Part shown: in pieces, positions 9,378 to 18,963 of the stretch | Layout: each line of letters starts with the position of its first letter | Numbering within the stretch: position 1 is the stretch's first letter | Origin: an uncultured Pelagibacteraceae bacterium | Lineage (GTDB): Bacteria > Pseudomonadota > Alphaproteobacteria > Pelagibacterales > Pelagibacteraceae | Direction of reading: 5' to 3' | DNA: 36,388 bases | NCBI GenBank assembly: GCA_902553465.1 | Contig: CACDKW010000006.1 | Coordinates: 1-36,388 of the forward strand | Program-made: the position numbers and the translations under genes | Notes under the pieces: model-generated | Told to the model about the DNA's origin: nothing | The model's database searches: none | The model's input: only the letters and a program-made list of their open reading frames with translations

Positions 9378-11000
9378 TTATTCTTTAGCCTTTTTTCTTA
9401 GCTCAAATTTTTGAATTTTTCCTGTTGATGTTTTAGGTAGATCACAAAACTCTATTTTTTTAGGTACTTTAAAGCCTGCTAAAGTTTCTTTACAAAAATC
9501 TATTAATTCTTTTTCAGTAACACTTTTATCTTTTACTTTTTCAATAAATGCGCAAGGAACCTCTCCCCATTTTTCGTCCGGTTTTGCAACAACTGCTGCA
9601 ATAGAGACAGATGGGTGTTTGGCTAAAGTATTTTCAATTTCAATAGAAGAAATATTTTCTCCACCGGATATTATTATATCTTTAGATCTATCCTTTATTT
9701 TTATATAACCATCAGGATTAGTGACTGCTAAATCTCCAGAATGAAACCATCCATTTGCCATTGCTTTTTCTGTAGCATTTTTGTCTTTAAAATAGCCCTT
9801 CATTACAATATTTCCTCTTATCATAATTTCTCCAATTGTTTTTCCATCCTTCGGAACAGGTTTCATTGTTTCAGGATCCATAACCATAGCATCTTCTGTA
9901 TTTGGATACCTTACTCCTTGTCTAGCTTTAATTTCATTTTTTTTATCTTCATCGTAAGAATTCCATTCATCATTCCAAGCACATTGCAAAATATGTCCGT
10001 AAGTTTCTGTAAGTCCATAAACATGCATTACCTCAAATCCTAATGCTTCCATTTTTTTAAATATTATACTTGGAGGAGGGGCTCCTGCGGTTAAAACATA
10101 AACTTTGTGATTTAATTTTTTTCTATCAGATTCAGCTGCTCCAGTTATCATATTTAAGACAATTGGCGCTCCACCAAAATGGGTAATTTTATGTTTTTCT
10201 ATCAATTCGAATATTTTTTTTATATCTATGGCCCTTAAGCATATTGTTTTTCCATTTAACATTGGAATTGTCCATGGATAGCACCACCCATTACAATGAA
10301 ACATAGGAACAACTGTTAAAAAATTTAATCTATTTGGCATATTCCATGCAACTGCACTACCAGTAGACATCAAATATGAACCTCTATGGTGATAAACCAC
10401 ACCTTTAGGATTTCCGGTTGTTCCTGACGTATAACTTAGAGATATTGCTTTCCATTCATCTTTTGGCCTTTTCCAAATATAATTATCATCTCCTGAATTT
10501 AAAAATTCCTCATATTCTTTATCACCAATTTTTTTTAATAAAGACTGGTCTGCAAAATTATCCTGAATATCTATAATTATTGGCTTTGATTTAATTTGAC
10601 TTAATGCCTTTTCAATAATTGAATGAAGCTGTCTATCTACAATTAAAACTTTTGCTTCACTATGTTCTAAAATATATGCAACAGTTTTTGCATCCAATCT
10701 ACTATTGATTGTATTTAAAACTGCTCCTGTCATAGGAACTGAATAATGGGCTTCAAATATTTCTGGAGTATTAAATGCCATTACAGAAACAGTATCACCT
10801 TCACCAATTCCAATTTTTTCTAATGCGCTAGCAAACTTTATACATCTTTTATAAACTTCGGTCCAAGTATAACTTTTATCCTCATACACTAGAGCTTCAT
10901 AGTTTGGATAAATATCTTTCGCTCTTTCTAAAAAACTCAGTGGTGTTAGTGGAACGAAATTTGCATCATTTTTATCAAGATTTTTTTCGTAATTATTCAT
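9378..11000 (-). CDS. dmdB: 3-methylmercaptopropionate-CoA ligase (acyl-CoA synthetase)
   Basis: The 540-residue ANL-superfamily adenylating enzyme has the phosphate loop YTSGTTGNPKG at about residues 190-200, YGLTETYGH near 332, GWFHSGDLAV near 418, the hinge region with GGENISSIEIE, and catalytic Lys528 in TSTGKIQKFELRK. The family activates short or medium carboxylic acids to CoA thioesters via an acyl-AMP. Its place three bases after dmdC and 15 before dmdA makes methylmercaptopropionate the likely substrate. From sequence alone another short-chain acid is possible, since DmdB-like ligases are promiscuous. Confidence 0.88.
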   Translation of the reverse strand: MNNYEKNLDKNDANFVPLTPLSFLERAKDIYPNYEALVYEDKSYTWTEVYKRCIKFASALEKIGIGEGDTVSVMAFNTPEIFEAHYSVPMTGAVLNTINSRLDAKTVAYILEHSEAKVLIVDRQLHSIIEKALSQIKSKPIIIDIQDNFADQSLLKKIGDKEYEEFLNSGDDNYIWKRPKDEWKAISLSYTSGTTGNPKGVVYHHRGSYLMSTGSAVAWNMPNRLNFLTVVPMFHCNGWCYPWTIPMLNGKTICLRAIDIKKIFELIEKHKITHFGGAPIVLNMITGAAESDRKKLNHKVYVLTAGAPPPSIIFKKMEALGFEVMHVYGLTETYGHILQCAWNDEWNSYDEDKKNEIKARQGVRYPNTEDAMVMDPETMKPVPKDGKTIGEIMIRGNIVMKGYFKDKNATEKAMANGWFHSGDLAVTNPDGYIKIKDRSKDIIISGGENISSIEIENTLAKHPSVSIAAVVAKPDEKWGEVPCAFIEKVKDKSVTEKELIDFCKETLAGFKVPKKIEFCDLPKTSTGKIQKFELRKKAKE

Positions 11001-11002
11001 AA

Positions 11003-12766
11003 TTATTTAAAATTAAAATTCATTATATATTCGCTTCCGGTAGCGGCTGTTTTAAAATGATTTTCCACCCTTGGCAACACTCTTTTAAAATAAAATTTTG
11101 CAGTTTGGATTTTATCTTCATAAAAACCTTTATTACTATCATAATCTTTAAAGCTAACCTCTAAAACTTTTATCCATGCGTGTGCTATTGAAACAAATCC
11201 CAACGCCTTTAAATAATCATTACATGCAGCACTAGCATCGTCTTTTGAATTTTGTATTTTTTCTTTGATCCATGATGTAAAATTATTTAGTATTTCTATA
11301 TGAACATTTAAATCTTTAATAAAGGGTTTAATTTTTTCGTCTTTAATATTGCATTCACTTTTAATCATATTTAAATATTTATTAATTATATCTCCATTTT
11401 TATTGACTAATTTTCTAAATACTAAATCTGCAGCTTGAACAGAATTTGTTCCCTCATAAATTGGTGTAATTCTATTATCCCTATATAATTGTTCAATACC
11501 TTGATCTTTTGTGTAACCATAACCTCCATAAACTTGCATTGCTTCGCTTGTTATTTCCATTCCTAAATCTGTAAACATTGTTTTGACCACAGGAGTCATT
11601 AATGAAACAAAGTCAGATGCCTCTTGTCTAACTTTTTTATCCTCATGATTAAGACTCACTTCTGTTTGCTGAGATAACCAAAAACACAATGCTCTTTCTC
11701 CTTCAATTATAGACTTCATATTTAATAAAGATTTTCTAATATCAGCATGATCAATTATATAATCAGCACCATTTGTAGATTTACTATTATTTGCTTTTCC
11801 TTGCTTTCTTTCTTTCGCATAACTTAAAGAATTTTGATAAGCAATTTCAGAAATACCTAGCCCTTGAATTCCAACAACAATTCTTTCTAAATTCATCATT
11901 GTAAACATAGCATTTAGTCCTTTGTTCTTTGGTCCTATCATATATCCAACTGCATCATCAAAATTTAATACACATGTTGCTGAGCCCTTAATTCCCATTT
12001 TACTTTCAATTGATCCAGTAGAAATTCCATTTCTAGATCCTATTGATCCATCATTATTTACTTTAAACTTAGGAACTAAAAATAAACTAATACCTTTTGT
12101 ACCTTTTGGAGAGTCGGTTGCTCTTGCTATAACTAAATGAATTATATTTTCAGTTAGATCATGATCTCCTGAAGTAATAAATATTTTTTGACCATTTATT
12201 TTAAAAGTTCCATCAGATTGTTCTTCAGCTTTTGTTTTTAATAGTCCCAAATCCGTTCCACAAACTGGTTCTGTTAAGCACATCGTTCCACTCCATTTAC
12301 CCTCAACCATTTTGGGTAAATATTTATTTTTTATTTCTTCAGTTGCATGATGATGGATACAGTTATATGCACCTATGCTTAGTTCACTGTATAGTTTAAA
12401 AGAGAGACTTGCAGATGAAAGCATTTCATCAAAAAAAGCACTTACAGTTTTAGGCATACCTTGTCCTCCATACTTAGGATCACATGAAAGAGATGTCCAT
12501 CCATCCTCTATAAACTTGGTATATGCCTCTTTATAACCTGGAGGAGTTCTTACAACTCCATTTTCTAAAACGGTAGGATTTTCATCTCCAGATTTAGCAA
12601 GAGGTAAAATTATGTTTTGATTTATTTTAGCAGCTTCATCTAATATATTTTTTACTAATTCAGAATTAACTTCCTTATATTTTTCTATTTCATTATAATT
12701 TTTATTATTTCTTAACTTGTCGAAAAGAAACATCATATCTTCTATTGGAGCATTATAAATTGGCAT
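11003..12766 (-). CDS. dmdC: 3-methylmercaptopropionyl-CoA dehydrogenase
   Basis: The 587-residue FAD acyl-CoA dehydrogenase is of the long type with a C-terminal extension, as in DmdC. It oxidises methylmercaptopropionyl-CoA to methylthioacryloyl-CoA. Visible are the N-terminal segment DGWTSLSCDPKYGGQG (about 88-103), the flavin-site stretch MCLTEPVCGTDLG near 162, INGQKIFITSGDHD near 191, QVYGGYGYTKDQGIEQLYRD (411-430) and catalytic Glu438 in PIYEGTNSVQ. It lies 26 bases after leuB and three before dmdB. No enoyl-CoA hydratase (DmdD or AcuH) is present in the window to complete the pathway. Close paralogs acting on ordinary acyl-CoAs cannot be excluded. Confidence 0.87.
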   Translation of the reverse strand: MPIYNAPIEDMMFLFDKLRNNKNYNEIEKYKEVNSELVKNILDEAAKINQNIILPLAKSGDENPTVLENGVVRTPPGYKEAYTKFIEDGWTSLSCDPKYGGQGMPKTVSAFFDEMLSSASLSFKLYSELSIGAYNCIHHHATEEIKNKYLPKMVEGKWSGTMCLTEPVCGTDLGLLKTKAEEQSDGTFKINGQKIFITSGDHDLTENIIHLVIARATDSPKGTKGISLFLVPKFKVNNDGSIGSRNGISTGSIESKMGIKGSATCVLNFDDAVGYMIGPKNKGLNAMFTMMNLERIVVGIQGLGISEIAYQNSLSYAKERKQGKANNSKSTNGADYIIDHADIRKSLLNMKSIIEGERALCFWLSQQTEVSLNHEDKKVRQEASDFVSLMTPVVKTMFTDLGMEITSEAMQVYGGYGYTKDQGIEQLYRDNRITPIYEGTNSVQAADLVFRKLVNKNGDIINKYLNMIKSECNIKDEKIKPFIKDLNVHIEILNNFTSWIKEKIQNSKDDASAACNDYLKALGFVSIAHAWIKVLEVSFKDYDSNKGFYEDKIQTAKFYFKRVLPRVENHFKTAATGSEYIMNFNFK

Positions 12767-12792
12767 TTTATAACTTTAGAATAATTGATTAG

Positions 12793-13899
12793 TTATTGCA
12801 ATTTTGAAATTATCGCATCACCCATTTTAGATGTTGATACTTCTTTTGTTCCTTTGGACAAAATATCTTTAGTTCTAAGTCCTTCATCCAAGACGCTTTG
12901 TACAGCTTTTTCCAGTGCATCTGCTTCTTTATCTAAATTAACGGAATATCTTAAAGCCATTGCAAAACTTAATATTGTTGCAATTGGATTCGCTATACCT
13001 TGTCCGGCTATATCAGGCGCTGAACCATGTATAGGTTCATACATTGCTCTAATTTTACCATCTTTATTTTTTGCTCCCAAAGATGCGGATGGCAATAAAC
13101 CTAAAGAACCAGTTAACATAGATGCTTGGTCAGATAACATATCTCCAAACAAATTATCTGTAACTATCACATCGAATTGTTTAGGATTTCTAAGTAATTG
13201 CATAGCACAGTTATCCGCAAGCATATGATTTAATTCTACATCTTTAAACTCTTTATCATGTAGTTCTTGAACCTCTTCTTTCCAAAGTAAACCTGCTTCC
13301 ATTACATTCGATTTTTCACATGATGTCACTTTATTTTTTCTTTTTTTGGCTAAATCAAAAGCAACTCTTGCAACTCTTTGGATTTCACTTGTAGTATAAC
13401 TATGAGTATTAATTCCTTTTCTCTCTCCGTTATCAATTGGTTTAATTCCTCTTGGTTCACCAAAATAAATTCCGCCTGTAAGCTCCCTAACAATCATAAT
13501 ATCTAATCCTGAAACAATTTCAGGTTTAAGAGTTGAGGCGTCCACTAATTGTTTAAAGCATATTGCTGGTCTTAAATTTGCAAATAGTTTAAGTTCTTTT
13601 CTTAATTTTAATAAAGCTCTCTCAGGCTTTTTTGAAAACTCTACATCATCCCATTTAGGACCTCCTACTGCACCTAAAATTACGGCTTCACACTCTAAGG
13701 CTTTATAAAAAACTTCATCAGTAATAGGAGTTCCATGTTTATCAAATGAAGCTCCTCCAGCTAAATCTTCATCTATTTCAAAATCTAATGATTTATTTTT
13801 GTTAAACCATTGAATAATTTTTTTAACTTCTCCCACAACTTCTGGTCCTATTCCATCACCTGGTAATAATAAAAATTTTCTTTTTTTAACTTTAATCAT
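12793..13899 (-). CDS. leuB: 3-isopropylmalate dehydrogenase
   Basis: The 368-residue enzyme oxidatively decarboxylates 3-isopropylmalate to 2-oxoisocaproate with NAD in leucine synthesis. Motifs are [12 protein letters not shown] near residue 11, the substrate loop with RPAICF near 108, [14 protein letters not shown] near 137, and the cofactor and metal region [18 protein letters not shown] near 291-308. The start overlaps the leuD stop by 8 bases. ELTGGIYFG distinguishes it from isocitrate and tartrate dehydrogenases, and its pairing with leuC and leuD settles the role. The open frame on the opposite strand at 12785-13228 is a shadow of this gene. Confidence 0.96.
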   Translation of the reverse strand: MIKVKKRKFLLLPGDGIGPEVVGEVKKIIQWFNKNKSLDFEIDEDLAGGASFDKHGTPITDEVFYKALECEAVILGAVGGPKWDDVEFSKKPERALLKLRKELKLFANLRPAICFKQLVDASTLKPEIVSGLDIMIVRELTGGIYFGEPRGIKPIDNGERKGINTHSYTTSEIQRVARVAFDLAKKRKNKVTSCEKSNVMEAGLLWKEEVQELHDKEFKDVELNHMLADNCAMQLLRNPKQFDVIVTDNLFGDMLSDQASMLTGSLGLLPSASLGAKNKDGKIRAMYEPIHGSAPDIAGQGIANPIATILSFAMALRYSVNLDKEADALEKAVQSVLDEGLRTKDILSKGTKEVSTSKMGDAIISKLQ

Positions 13900-14497
13900 T
13901 TAATATCCATGGTTTAGATGATTTTAATTTTTTTTCAAAAGATTCAATTTTTTCAGATTTTTCTAATGATAGTGCAATATCATCTAATCCCTCAAGCAAA
14001 CATTTTTTTTTAAATTGGTCTAAGTCGAATTTAATTTCATTATTTCCAAAAATAACTTTTTGCTCATTTAAATCTATTTTGATCTCTTCTTTTCTTAAGG
14101 AATACTCAGAAATTTGTTTAATTTTTTCCTCATCAATTTTAATTGGTAATATCCCGTTTTTAAAACAATTATTATAAAAAATATCTGCATAACTTGAGCT
14201 AATCACACATGTAATTCCAAAATCAAGTAATGCCCATGGCGCATGCTCTCTGGAAGAGCCACATCCAAAGTTTTTTCCAGCAATTAAAATTTTGGACTGA
14301 TTAAATGGCTTTTGATTTAAAACAAAATCTTTTATCTCATTCCCTTCGTCATCATACCGCATTTCAAAAAACAAATTTTTTCCAAGACCAGTTCTTTTTA
14401 TTGTTTTTAAAAATTGTTTAGGAATTATCATATCTGTATCAATATTAACTATTGGTAGATATGCAGGAATACTAGTAAGTTTATTAAACTTTTGCAT
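13892..14497 (-). CDS. leuD: 3-isopropylmalate dehydratase small subunit
   Basis: The 201-residue swivel-domain partner of LeuC takes part in isomerising 2-isopropylmalate to 3-isopropylmalate. The N-terminus has [15 protein letters not shown] (about 18-32), and [18 protein letters not shown] near residue 73 is the family hallmark. The length is normal. The start shares one base with the leuC stop (TAATG) and the end overlaps leuB, giving a coupled leuC-leuD-leuB unit. leuA is not in the window. Confidence 0.96.
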   Translation of the reverse strand: MQKFNKLTSIPAYLPIVNIDTDMIIPKQFLKTIKRTGLGKNLFFEMRYDDEGNEIKDFVLNQKPFNQSKILIAGKNFGCGSSREHAPWALLDFGITCVISSSYADIFYNNCFKNGILPIKIDEEKIKQISEYSLRKEEIKIDLNEQKVIFGNNEIKFDLDQFKKKCLLEGLDDIALSLEKSEKIESFEKKLKSSKPWILND

Positions 14498-15900
14498 TAA
14501 TTTTGATACTTTCTAACATCATCTAAATTTCCTGAAATTGCAGCTGCTGCTGCCATACCTGGGCTAACTAAATGCGTTCTACCACCTCGTCCTTGTCTTC
14601 CTTCAAAGTTTCTATTTGAAGTAGAGGCACATCTTTCACCTGGTTTTAATTTATCAGCGTTCATTGCTAAACACATAGAACATCCTGGCTCTCTCCACTC
14701 AAAACCTGAATTTATAAAAATTTTATCTAGCCCTTCTTGTTCGGCTTTTTCTTTAACTAGTCCTGAACCTGGAACAACCATTGCATTAACATGTTTTGCT
14801 ATTTTCTTATCTTTCAATATTTTTGCTGCTTCTCTTAAATCTTCAATTCTACCATTCGTACAGCTGCCAATAAAAACCTTATCAATTTTAATATCTTTAA
14901 CTGAAACATCGGAATTTAAACCCATATATTTTAATGATCTTTCTATTGAGTTTTTTTTATCTGGATCAGTTTCATTTTTTGGGTTTGGTACTTTTCCATC
15001 AATTGTAACTACATCTTGAGGTGAAGTTCCCCAAGTAACCATTGGTTTAATATCTTTTCCCTCTAAATTTATTTCTTTATCAAAATTTGCTCCTTGATCA
15101 GATTTAAGATTACTCCAATATTCTAAAGCTTTTTCCCATCTATCTCCTTTTGGAGACATTGGTTTATCTTTTAAGTAATCAAAAACTTTTTGGTCGGGTT
15201 GAATTAAACCTGCTCTTGCTCCACCTTCTATTGTCATATTGCAAATGGTCATTCTATTCTCTACGCTTAAATTAGAAATTAAATCACCTGCATATTCAAT
15301 TACGTAACCTGTACCTCCAGCCGTTCCAATTTTTCCTATAATTTGCAAAATTACATCTTTTGAAGTTACTCCAATAGGTAATTTTCCATTGACGTTAATT
15401 CTAAAGTTTTTTGATTTTTTTTGAACTAAAGTTTGTGTGGCTAATACATGTTCGACTTCTGAAGTTCCAATTCCAAAAGCTAAAGCTCCAAATGCTCCAT
15501 GAGTTGCTGTATGACTATCACCACAAACAATAATGGTTCCAGGTTGAGTAAAACCTTGCTCTGGACCAATTATATGAACTATTCCCTGTCTTTTATCATT
15601 CATTCCAAAAATCTGAATTCCAAATTCTTTACAATTTGAATCTAAAGTGTCGACTTGTATTTTTGACTCTTTATCTGAAATTCCTTTTGTTCTATCAGTT
15701 GTCGGAACATTATGATCTGCTACAGCTAAAGTAAGTTTGGGTTGTCTTACTTTTCGATTTGAACTTCTTAAACCTTCAAATGCTTGAGGACTAGTTACTT
15801 CATGAATTAAATGTCTATCAACAAAAAGTAATGAAGTTCCATCTTCTTGTTGATGAACAAGGTGTTCGTTCCAAATTTTATCGTAAATTGTATATGGCAT
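14497..15900 (-). CDS. leuC: 3-isopropylmalate dehydratase large subunit
   Basis: The 467-residue aconitase-family subunit carries the catalytic [4Fe-4S] cluster. The three ligands are Cys347 in [12 protein letters not shown] and Cys407 and Cys410 in [11 protein letters not shown]. Other motifs are [18 protein letters not shown] (28-45), [21 protein letters not shown] near 125 and the C-terminal [19 protein letters not shown]. The length is typical. It follows rplS by 11 bases, so the leucine genes may be read through from the ribosomal protein operon; no terminator is evident between them. Confidence 0.97.
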   Translation of the reverse strand: MPYTIYDKIWNEHLVHQQEDGTSLLFVDRHLIHEVTSPQAFEGLRSSNRKVRQPKLTLAVADHNVPTTDRTKGISDKESKIQVDTLDSNCKEFGIQIFGMNDKRQGIVHIIGPEQGFTQPGTIIVCGDSHTATHGAFGALAFGIGTSEVEHVLATQTLVQKKSKNFRINVNGKLPIGVTSKDVILQIIGKIGTAGGTGYVIEYAGDLISNLSVENRMTICNMTIEGGARAGLIQPDQKVFDYLKDKPMSPKGDRWEKALEYWSNLKSDQGANFDKEINLEGKDIKPMVTWGTSPQDVVTIDGKVPNPKNETDPDKKNSIERSLKYMGLNSDVSVKDIKIDKVFIGSCTNGRIEDLREAAKILKDKKIAKHVNAMVVPGSGLVKEKAEQEGLDKIFINSGFEWREPGCSMCLAMNADKLKPGERCASTSNRNFEGRQGRGGRTHLVSPGMAAAAAISGNLDDVRKYQN

Positions 15901-15911
15901 TTAGAAAAAAA

Positions 15912-16448
15912 TTATTTTTTTTCTTCAGGAGTATCTTTTTTAGTTTCTTCTTTTTTTGTTTCAGCCTTAGGTTTTTCTAGTTTTTCTTCTGAAGTTTTTG
16001 GTTTATCTGCAGTTTTTTCTTCAACAACTGGTGCTAAATTTTCTTCAGTAACTTCTTCAGGTTTCGATTCAACATCAATACCTATTTTCTTTTTTATTTT
16101 CTCTGTAATTCTAGCTGATTTACCTGTTCTATCTCTTAAATAATAAAGTTTAGCTCTTCTAACTTTTCCAGATCTAATAACCTTTATTGAATTCACAATA
16201 GGACTATATAAAGCAAAAGTTCTTTCAACTCCTTCTCCAAAAGATATTTTTCTTACTGTAAATGATGAATTTAAATCTCTATTTTTTTTTGCTATACAAA
16301 CACCTTCAAAATATTGAATTCTATCTCTTTTTCCTTCTGTAATCTTAACACCCACTTTAATTATATCGCCGGGAAAAAAGTCTGGAAGTTTTTTTTCTGC
16401 AGAAATTTTCTTAACATTTGCAATGTTTATTTCTTCAATAGTTTTCAT
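15912..16448 (-). CDS. rplS: Ribosomal protein L19 with a long charged C-terminal tail
   Basis: L19 sits at the subunit interface of the ribosome. I choose ATG at 16448 (178 residues, [15 protein letters not shown]), because the frame extends upstream only to a TTG at 16463 and family members start at this helix. The core covers about residues 1-115, with [28 protein letters not shown] and the [20 protein letters not shown] region. The last 55 or so residues are a low-complexity tail rich in Lys, Glu, Pro, Ala and Thr, absent from the usual L19 of about 115-130 residues. It lies 16 bases after trmD. No clear Shine-Dalgarno precedes the ATG, so coupling to trmD is likely. Confidence 0.94.
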   Translation of the reverse strand: MKTIEEINIANVKKISAEKKLPDFFPGDIIKVGVKITEGKRDRIQYFEGVCIAKKNRDLNSSFTVRKISFGEGVERTFALYSPIVNSIKVIRSGKVRRAKLYYLRDRTGKSARITEKIKKKIGIDVESKPEEVTEENLAPVVEEKTADKPKTSEEKLEKPKAETKKEETKKDTPEEKK

Positions 16449-16464
16449 GTTTAAATTTATCAAA

Positions 16465-17151
16465 TTAATTCTTTTTATATTTTTGCCACAAATCAGGTCT
16501 TCGGTCGCGTGTTATAGCCTCAGATTGAGATAAACGCCAGTCTTTAATTTTAGCATGATCGCCAGATAATAATACATCTGGAACTGTTTTTTCTTCCCAA
16601 ATTTGAGGTTTTGTATATTGAGGATACTCTAAAAGTCCATTCTCAAAGCTTTCTTCTTCCGTTGATGTTTCGTTTCCAAGTACCCCAGGTAATAATCTTA
16701 TGATGGCATCTAACATAACAAATGCAGCACTTTCCCCACCAGACAATATAAAGTCACCTATACTTACTTCTTCAATATTTCTAGATTCTATAACTCTTTG
16801 ATCTACACCTTCAAAATGTCCACATATCAAGTTGACAGTTTCTTCATTAGAAATTTTTTTTGCCATTTCTTGGTTAAATAATTTACCCCTAGGACTTAAA
16901 TAAATAATTTTTTCCTTAGTTTTCAAATTTTTGTCTAAAGAATTTGCAAGAACATCTGGCTTAATTAACATTCCAGATCCTCCACCATAAGTAGTGTCAT
17001 CAACTGTCTTATGTTTGTCAGTTGCATAATCTCTAATATTTATTGTTTCTAGTTTCCATATTTTTTCAGCTAATGCTTTGCCGTAAAGACCTTTTCCTAA
17101 AGGTCCTGGAAAAAATTCTGGATAAAGGGTAAATATTCGAGCAAACAACAT
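16465..17151 (-). CDS. trmD: tRNA (guanine37-N1)-methyltransferase
   Basis: The 228-residue SPOUT methyltransferase modifies G37 of tRNAs and prevents frameshifting. Evidence is the N-terminal [14 protein letters not shown], the [15 protein letters not shown] stretch near 51, [10 protein letters not shown] near 86 and the trefoil-knot SAM-binding region [29 protein letters not shown] is followed by [12 protein letters not shown] with its catalytic-site residues. It lies two bases after rpsP. In most bacteria rimM separates rpsP from trmD; here it does not. Confidence 0.97.
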   Translation of the reverse strand: MLFARIFTLYPEFFPGPLGKGLYGKALAEKIWKLETINIRDYATDKHKTVDDTTYGGGSGMLIKPDVLANSLDKNLKTKEKIIYLSPRGKLFNQEMAKKISNEETVNLICGHFEGVDQRVIESRNIEEVSIGDFILSGGESAAFVMLDAIIRLLPGVLGNETSTEEESFENGLLEYPQYTKPQIWEEKTVPDVLLSGDHAKIKDWRLSQSEAITRDRRPDLWQKYKKN

Positions 17152-17153
17152 TT

Positions 17154-17582
17154 TTATTTTTTTACCTCAGATTTAGGAGCATCAGCTTTTTTCTCTTCTG
17201 CTTTAGGAGCATCAGCTTTTTTCTCTTCTGCTTTAGGAGTATCAGTTGAAGCTTCACTTTTTGCTTCTCCTTCTTCTTTTTTTCTATCTTTTTTTGGTAT
17301 AGCTTTTTGCGGATTATTACCCTTTGCAGGCATTTCCATCATTTTGTTTTCACCAAGAATTCTTGCTACTCTTGTTGTAGGCTGAGCACCTTGGCTTAAC
17401 CAATATTTAATTCTTTCCTCCTCTAATCCTACTCTTTCTTTTTTCTCTTTTGGAAGCAAGGGATTAAAAAAACCAAGTTTTTCAATAAACCTTCCATCTC
17501 TTGCAAACCTACTGTCTGCTACTACAATTTTATATACGGGTCTTTTTTTTGTTCCTCCCATAGATAATCTAAGTTTTAACAT
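17154..17582 (-). CDS. rpsP: Ribosomal protein S16 with a repeat-bearing C-terminal tail
   Basis: Small-subunit protein S16 is normally 80-95 residues; this one is 142. The core (about 1-85) shows [40 protein letters not shown] and the [13 protein letters not shown] segment. From about residue 90 the chain becomes a Lys/Glu/Ala/Pro tail containing the ten-residue unit [10 protein letters not shown] twice and a partial copy. A good Shine-Dalgarno (AAGGAG, plus-strand complement near 17587-17592) precedes the ATG. It is the second gene of the ffh-rpsP-trmD-rplS run. Confidence 0.96.
   Translation of the reverse strand: MLKLRLSMGGTKKRPVYKIVVADSRFARDGRFIEKLGFFNPLLPKEKKERVGLEEERIKYWLSQGAQPTTRVARILGENKMMEMPAKGNNPQKAIPKKDRKKEEGEAKSEASTDTPKAEEKKADAPKAEEKKADAPKSEVKK
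17176..17249. repeat. 30-bp in-frame tandem repeat in the 3' end of rpsP
   Basis: Two adjacent 30-bp units begin at 17176 and 17206, and a partial unit begins at 17236. They start with ggagcatcagc on the plus strand and are almost identical. They encode the [10 protein letters not shown] decapeptide repeat of the S16 tail. The repeat is coding and its period is a multiple of three, so copy-number change would keep the frame. Confidence 0.9.
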
Positions 17583-17596
17583 TTATTCTCCTTTTA

Positions 17597-18955
17597 TTAT
17601 TTTAGTTGATTAAAAAGCTCTGGAGGTATTCCTTTATCTGTCATACCTTTCAGGTTTCCTTTTGACATCTTTTTCATCATTTCAGACATCATTTTAAATT
17701 GTTTTAACAATTTATTGATAGTGGCCACGTCTGTTCCAGAGCCATTAGCAATTCTTTTTCTTCTAGAACCATCAATAATTTTTGGGTTTTCTCTTTCTTT
17801 TTTTGTCATCGATAAAATTATTGCTTCATTTTGAGAAATAATTGATTCATCAATTCCAGCTTGGTCCATTTGAGATTTTACTTTTGAAACTCCAGGAAGA
17901 AAAGACATGACACCTTCAATTCCACCCATCTTTTTCATTTGTCTTAACTGAGTTAAATAATCTTCCATGGAAAAACTACCTTTTTTTAAATTTTCTTCTG
18001 TTTTCTTTAAATTTTCCTCGCTTAGATCTTGAGATGCTTTTTCTACAAGAGAAACAATATCTCCCATGCCAAGAATTCTATTTGCAATTCTATCAGGATG
18101 GAAAACTTCTAGATTTTCGATTTTTTCTCCAATACCTAAAAATTTAATAGGAACATTTGAAACATATTTCATGCTTACTGCAGCTCCCCCTCTAGCATCT
18201 CCATCTGCTCTTGTTAAAACTATACCTGTAAGATTTACAGTATTTTTAAATTCTTTTGCTACTTCAGCAGCAACTTGTCCTGTTAAAGAGTCTGCAACAA
18301 GAAATGTTTCTGTTGGTTTAATTATACTTTCTATTTGCTTAATCTCACTCATCATTTGAAGATCAATTTGAGTACGTCCTGCAGTATCAAATAAAATTAT
18401 CTCAGCTCCGTTTAAGTTTGCTGCACTAATTGCTCTTCTACAAATATCTGCCGGTAATTGTCCTTCGATAATTGGTAATGTTAAAATATTATTTTGTTCA
18501 CCAAGAGATTTAAGTTGTTCTTGGGCGGCTGGTCTGTATACATCAAGACTAACCATCATAATTTTCTTTTTTTTATTTTTTTCTAAAAATTTTGCTAATT
18601 TTGCAGTTGTGGTTGTTTTTCCTGAACCCTGAAGTCCTACTAACATCATTGGAACAGGTGGAACAGCATTTAAATTTATATCTTCATTTTTTTCACCAAG
18701 TAATTTTACTAATTCGTCATAAACTATTTTAACCACCATTTGTCCTGGTGAAGTGGATCTAATTATTTCTTGACCTAAAGCTTTTGGTTTAACATTTTCA
18801 ATGAATTGTTTTGCAACATCTAAAGTTACATCTGCTTCTAATAAAGCTTGTCTGATACCTCTAAGCCCTTCATCAACTTGTTTTTCATCAAGTGATGGTG
18901 CTTTTTTAAGAGAAGAAAAAACTTCTTCAAATTTATTTGTCAAATTTTCAAACAT
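17597..18955 (-). CDS. ffh: Signal recognition particle GTPase Ffh
   Basis: From the ATG at 18955 the product is 452 residues, a normal Ffh. Ffh binds SRP RNA and signal peptides of nascent chains and docks with FtsY. The N domain (1-90) is followed by the GTPase domain with P-loop GLQGSGKTTTTAKL at 107-120, DVYRPAAQEQL, DTAGR and TRADGDARGGAAVS. The M domain has methionine-rich helices and the RNA-binding GSRRKRIANGSGT. An in-frame ATG at 18979 would add eight residues, but MFENLTNKFEEVF is the family N-terminus and the upstream bases belong to a structured leader. An SD-like GGA at 18963-18965 is seven bases from this ATG. Confidence 0.97.
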   Translation of the reverse strand: MFENLTNKFEEVFSSLKKAPSLDEKQVDEGLRGIRQALLEADVTLDVAKQFIENVKPKALGQEIIRSTSPGQMVVKIVYDELVKLLGEKNEDINLNAVPPVPMMLVGLQGSGKTTTTAKLAKFLEKNKKKKIMMVSLDVYRPAAQEQLKSLGEQNNILTLPIIEGQLPADICRRAISAANLNGAEIILFDTAGRTQIDLQMMSEIKQIESIIKPTETFLVADSLTGQVAAEVAKEFKNTVNLTGIVLTRADGDARGGAAVSMKYVSNVPIKFLGIGEKIENLEVFHPDRIANRILGMGDIVSLVEKASQDLSEENLKKTEENLKKGSFSMEDYLTQLRQMKKMGGIEGVMSFLPGVSKVKSQMDQAGIDESIISQNEAIILSMTKKERENPKIIDGSRRKRIANGSGTDVATINKLLKQFKMMSEMMKKMSKGNLKGMTDKGIPPELFNQLK

Positions 18956-18963
18956 ATTTACAT

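Noticed and set aside
12785-13228. 147-codon open frame on the plus strand
   Set aside because: It lies entirely opposite leuB, whose motifs are unmistakable. Long antisense frames are common in this AT-rich coding DNA. The same reasoning removes the plus-strand frames opposite sucC, sdhA, dmdB and others.
17176-17249. Short direct repeats as a CRISPR-like array
   Set aside because: The 30-bp units are contiguous with no spacers and are in frame within rpsP, encoding a decapeptide repeat. No cas gene is present.
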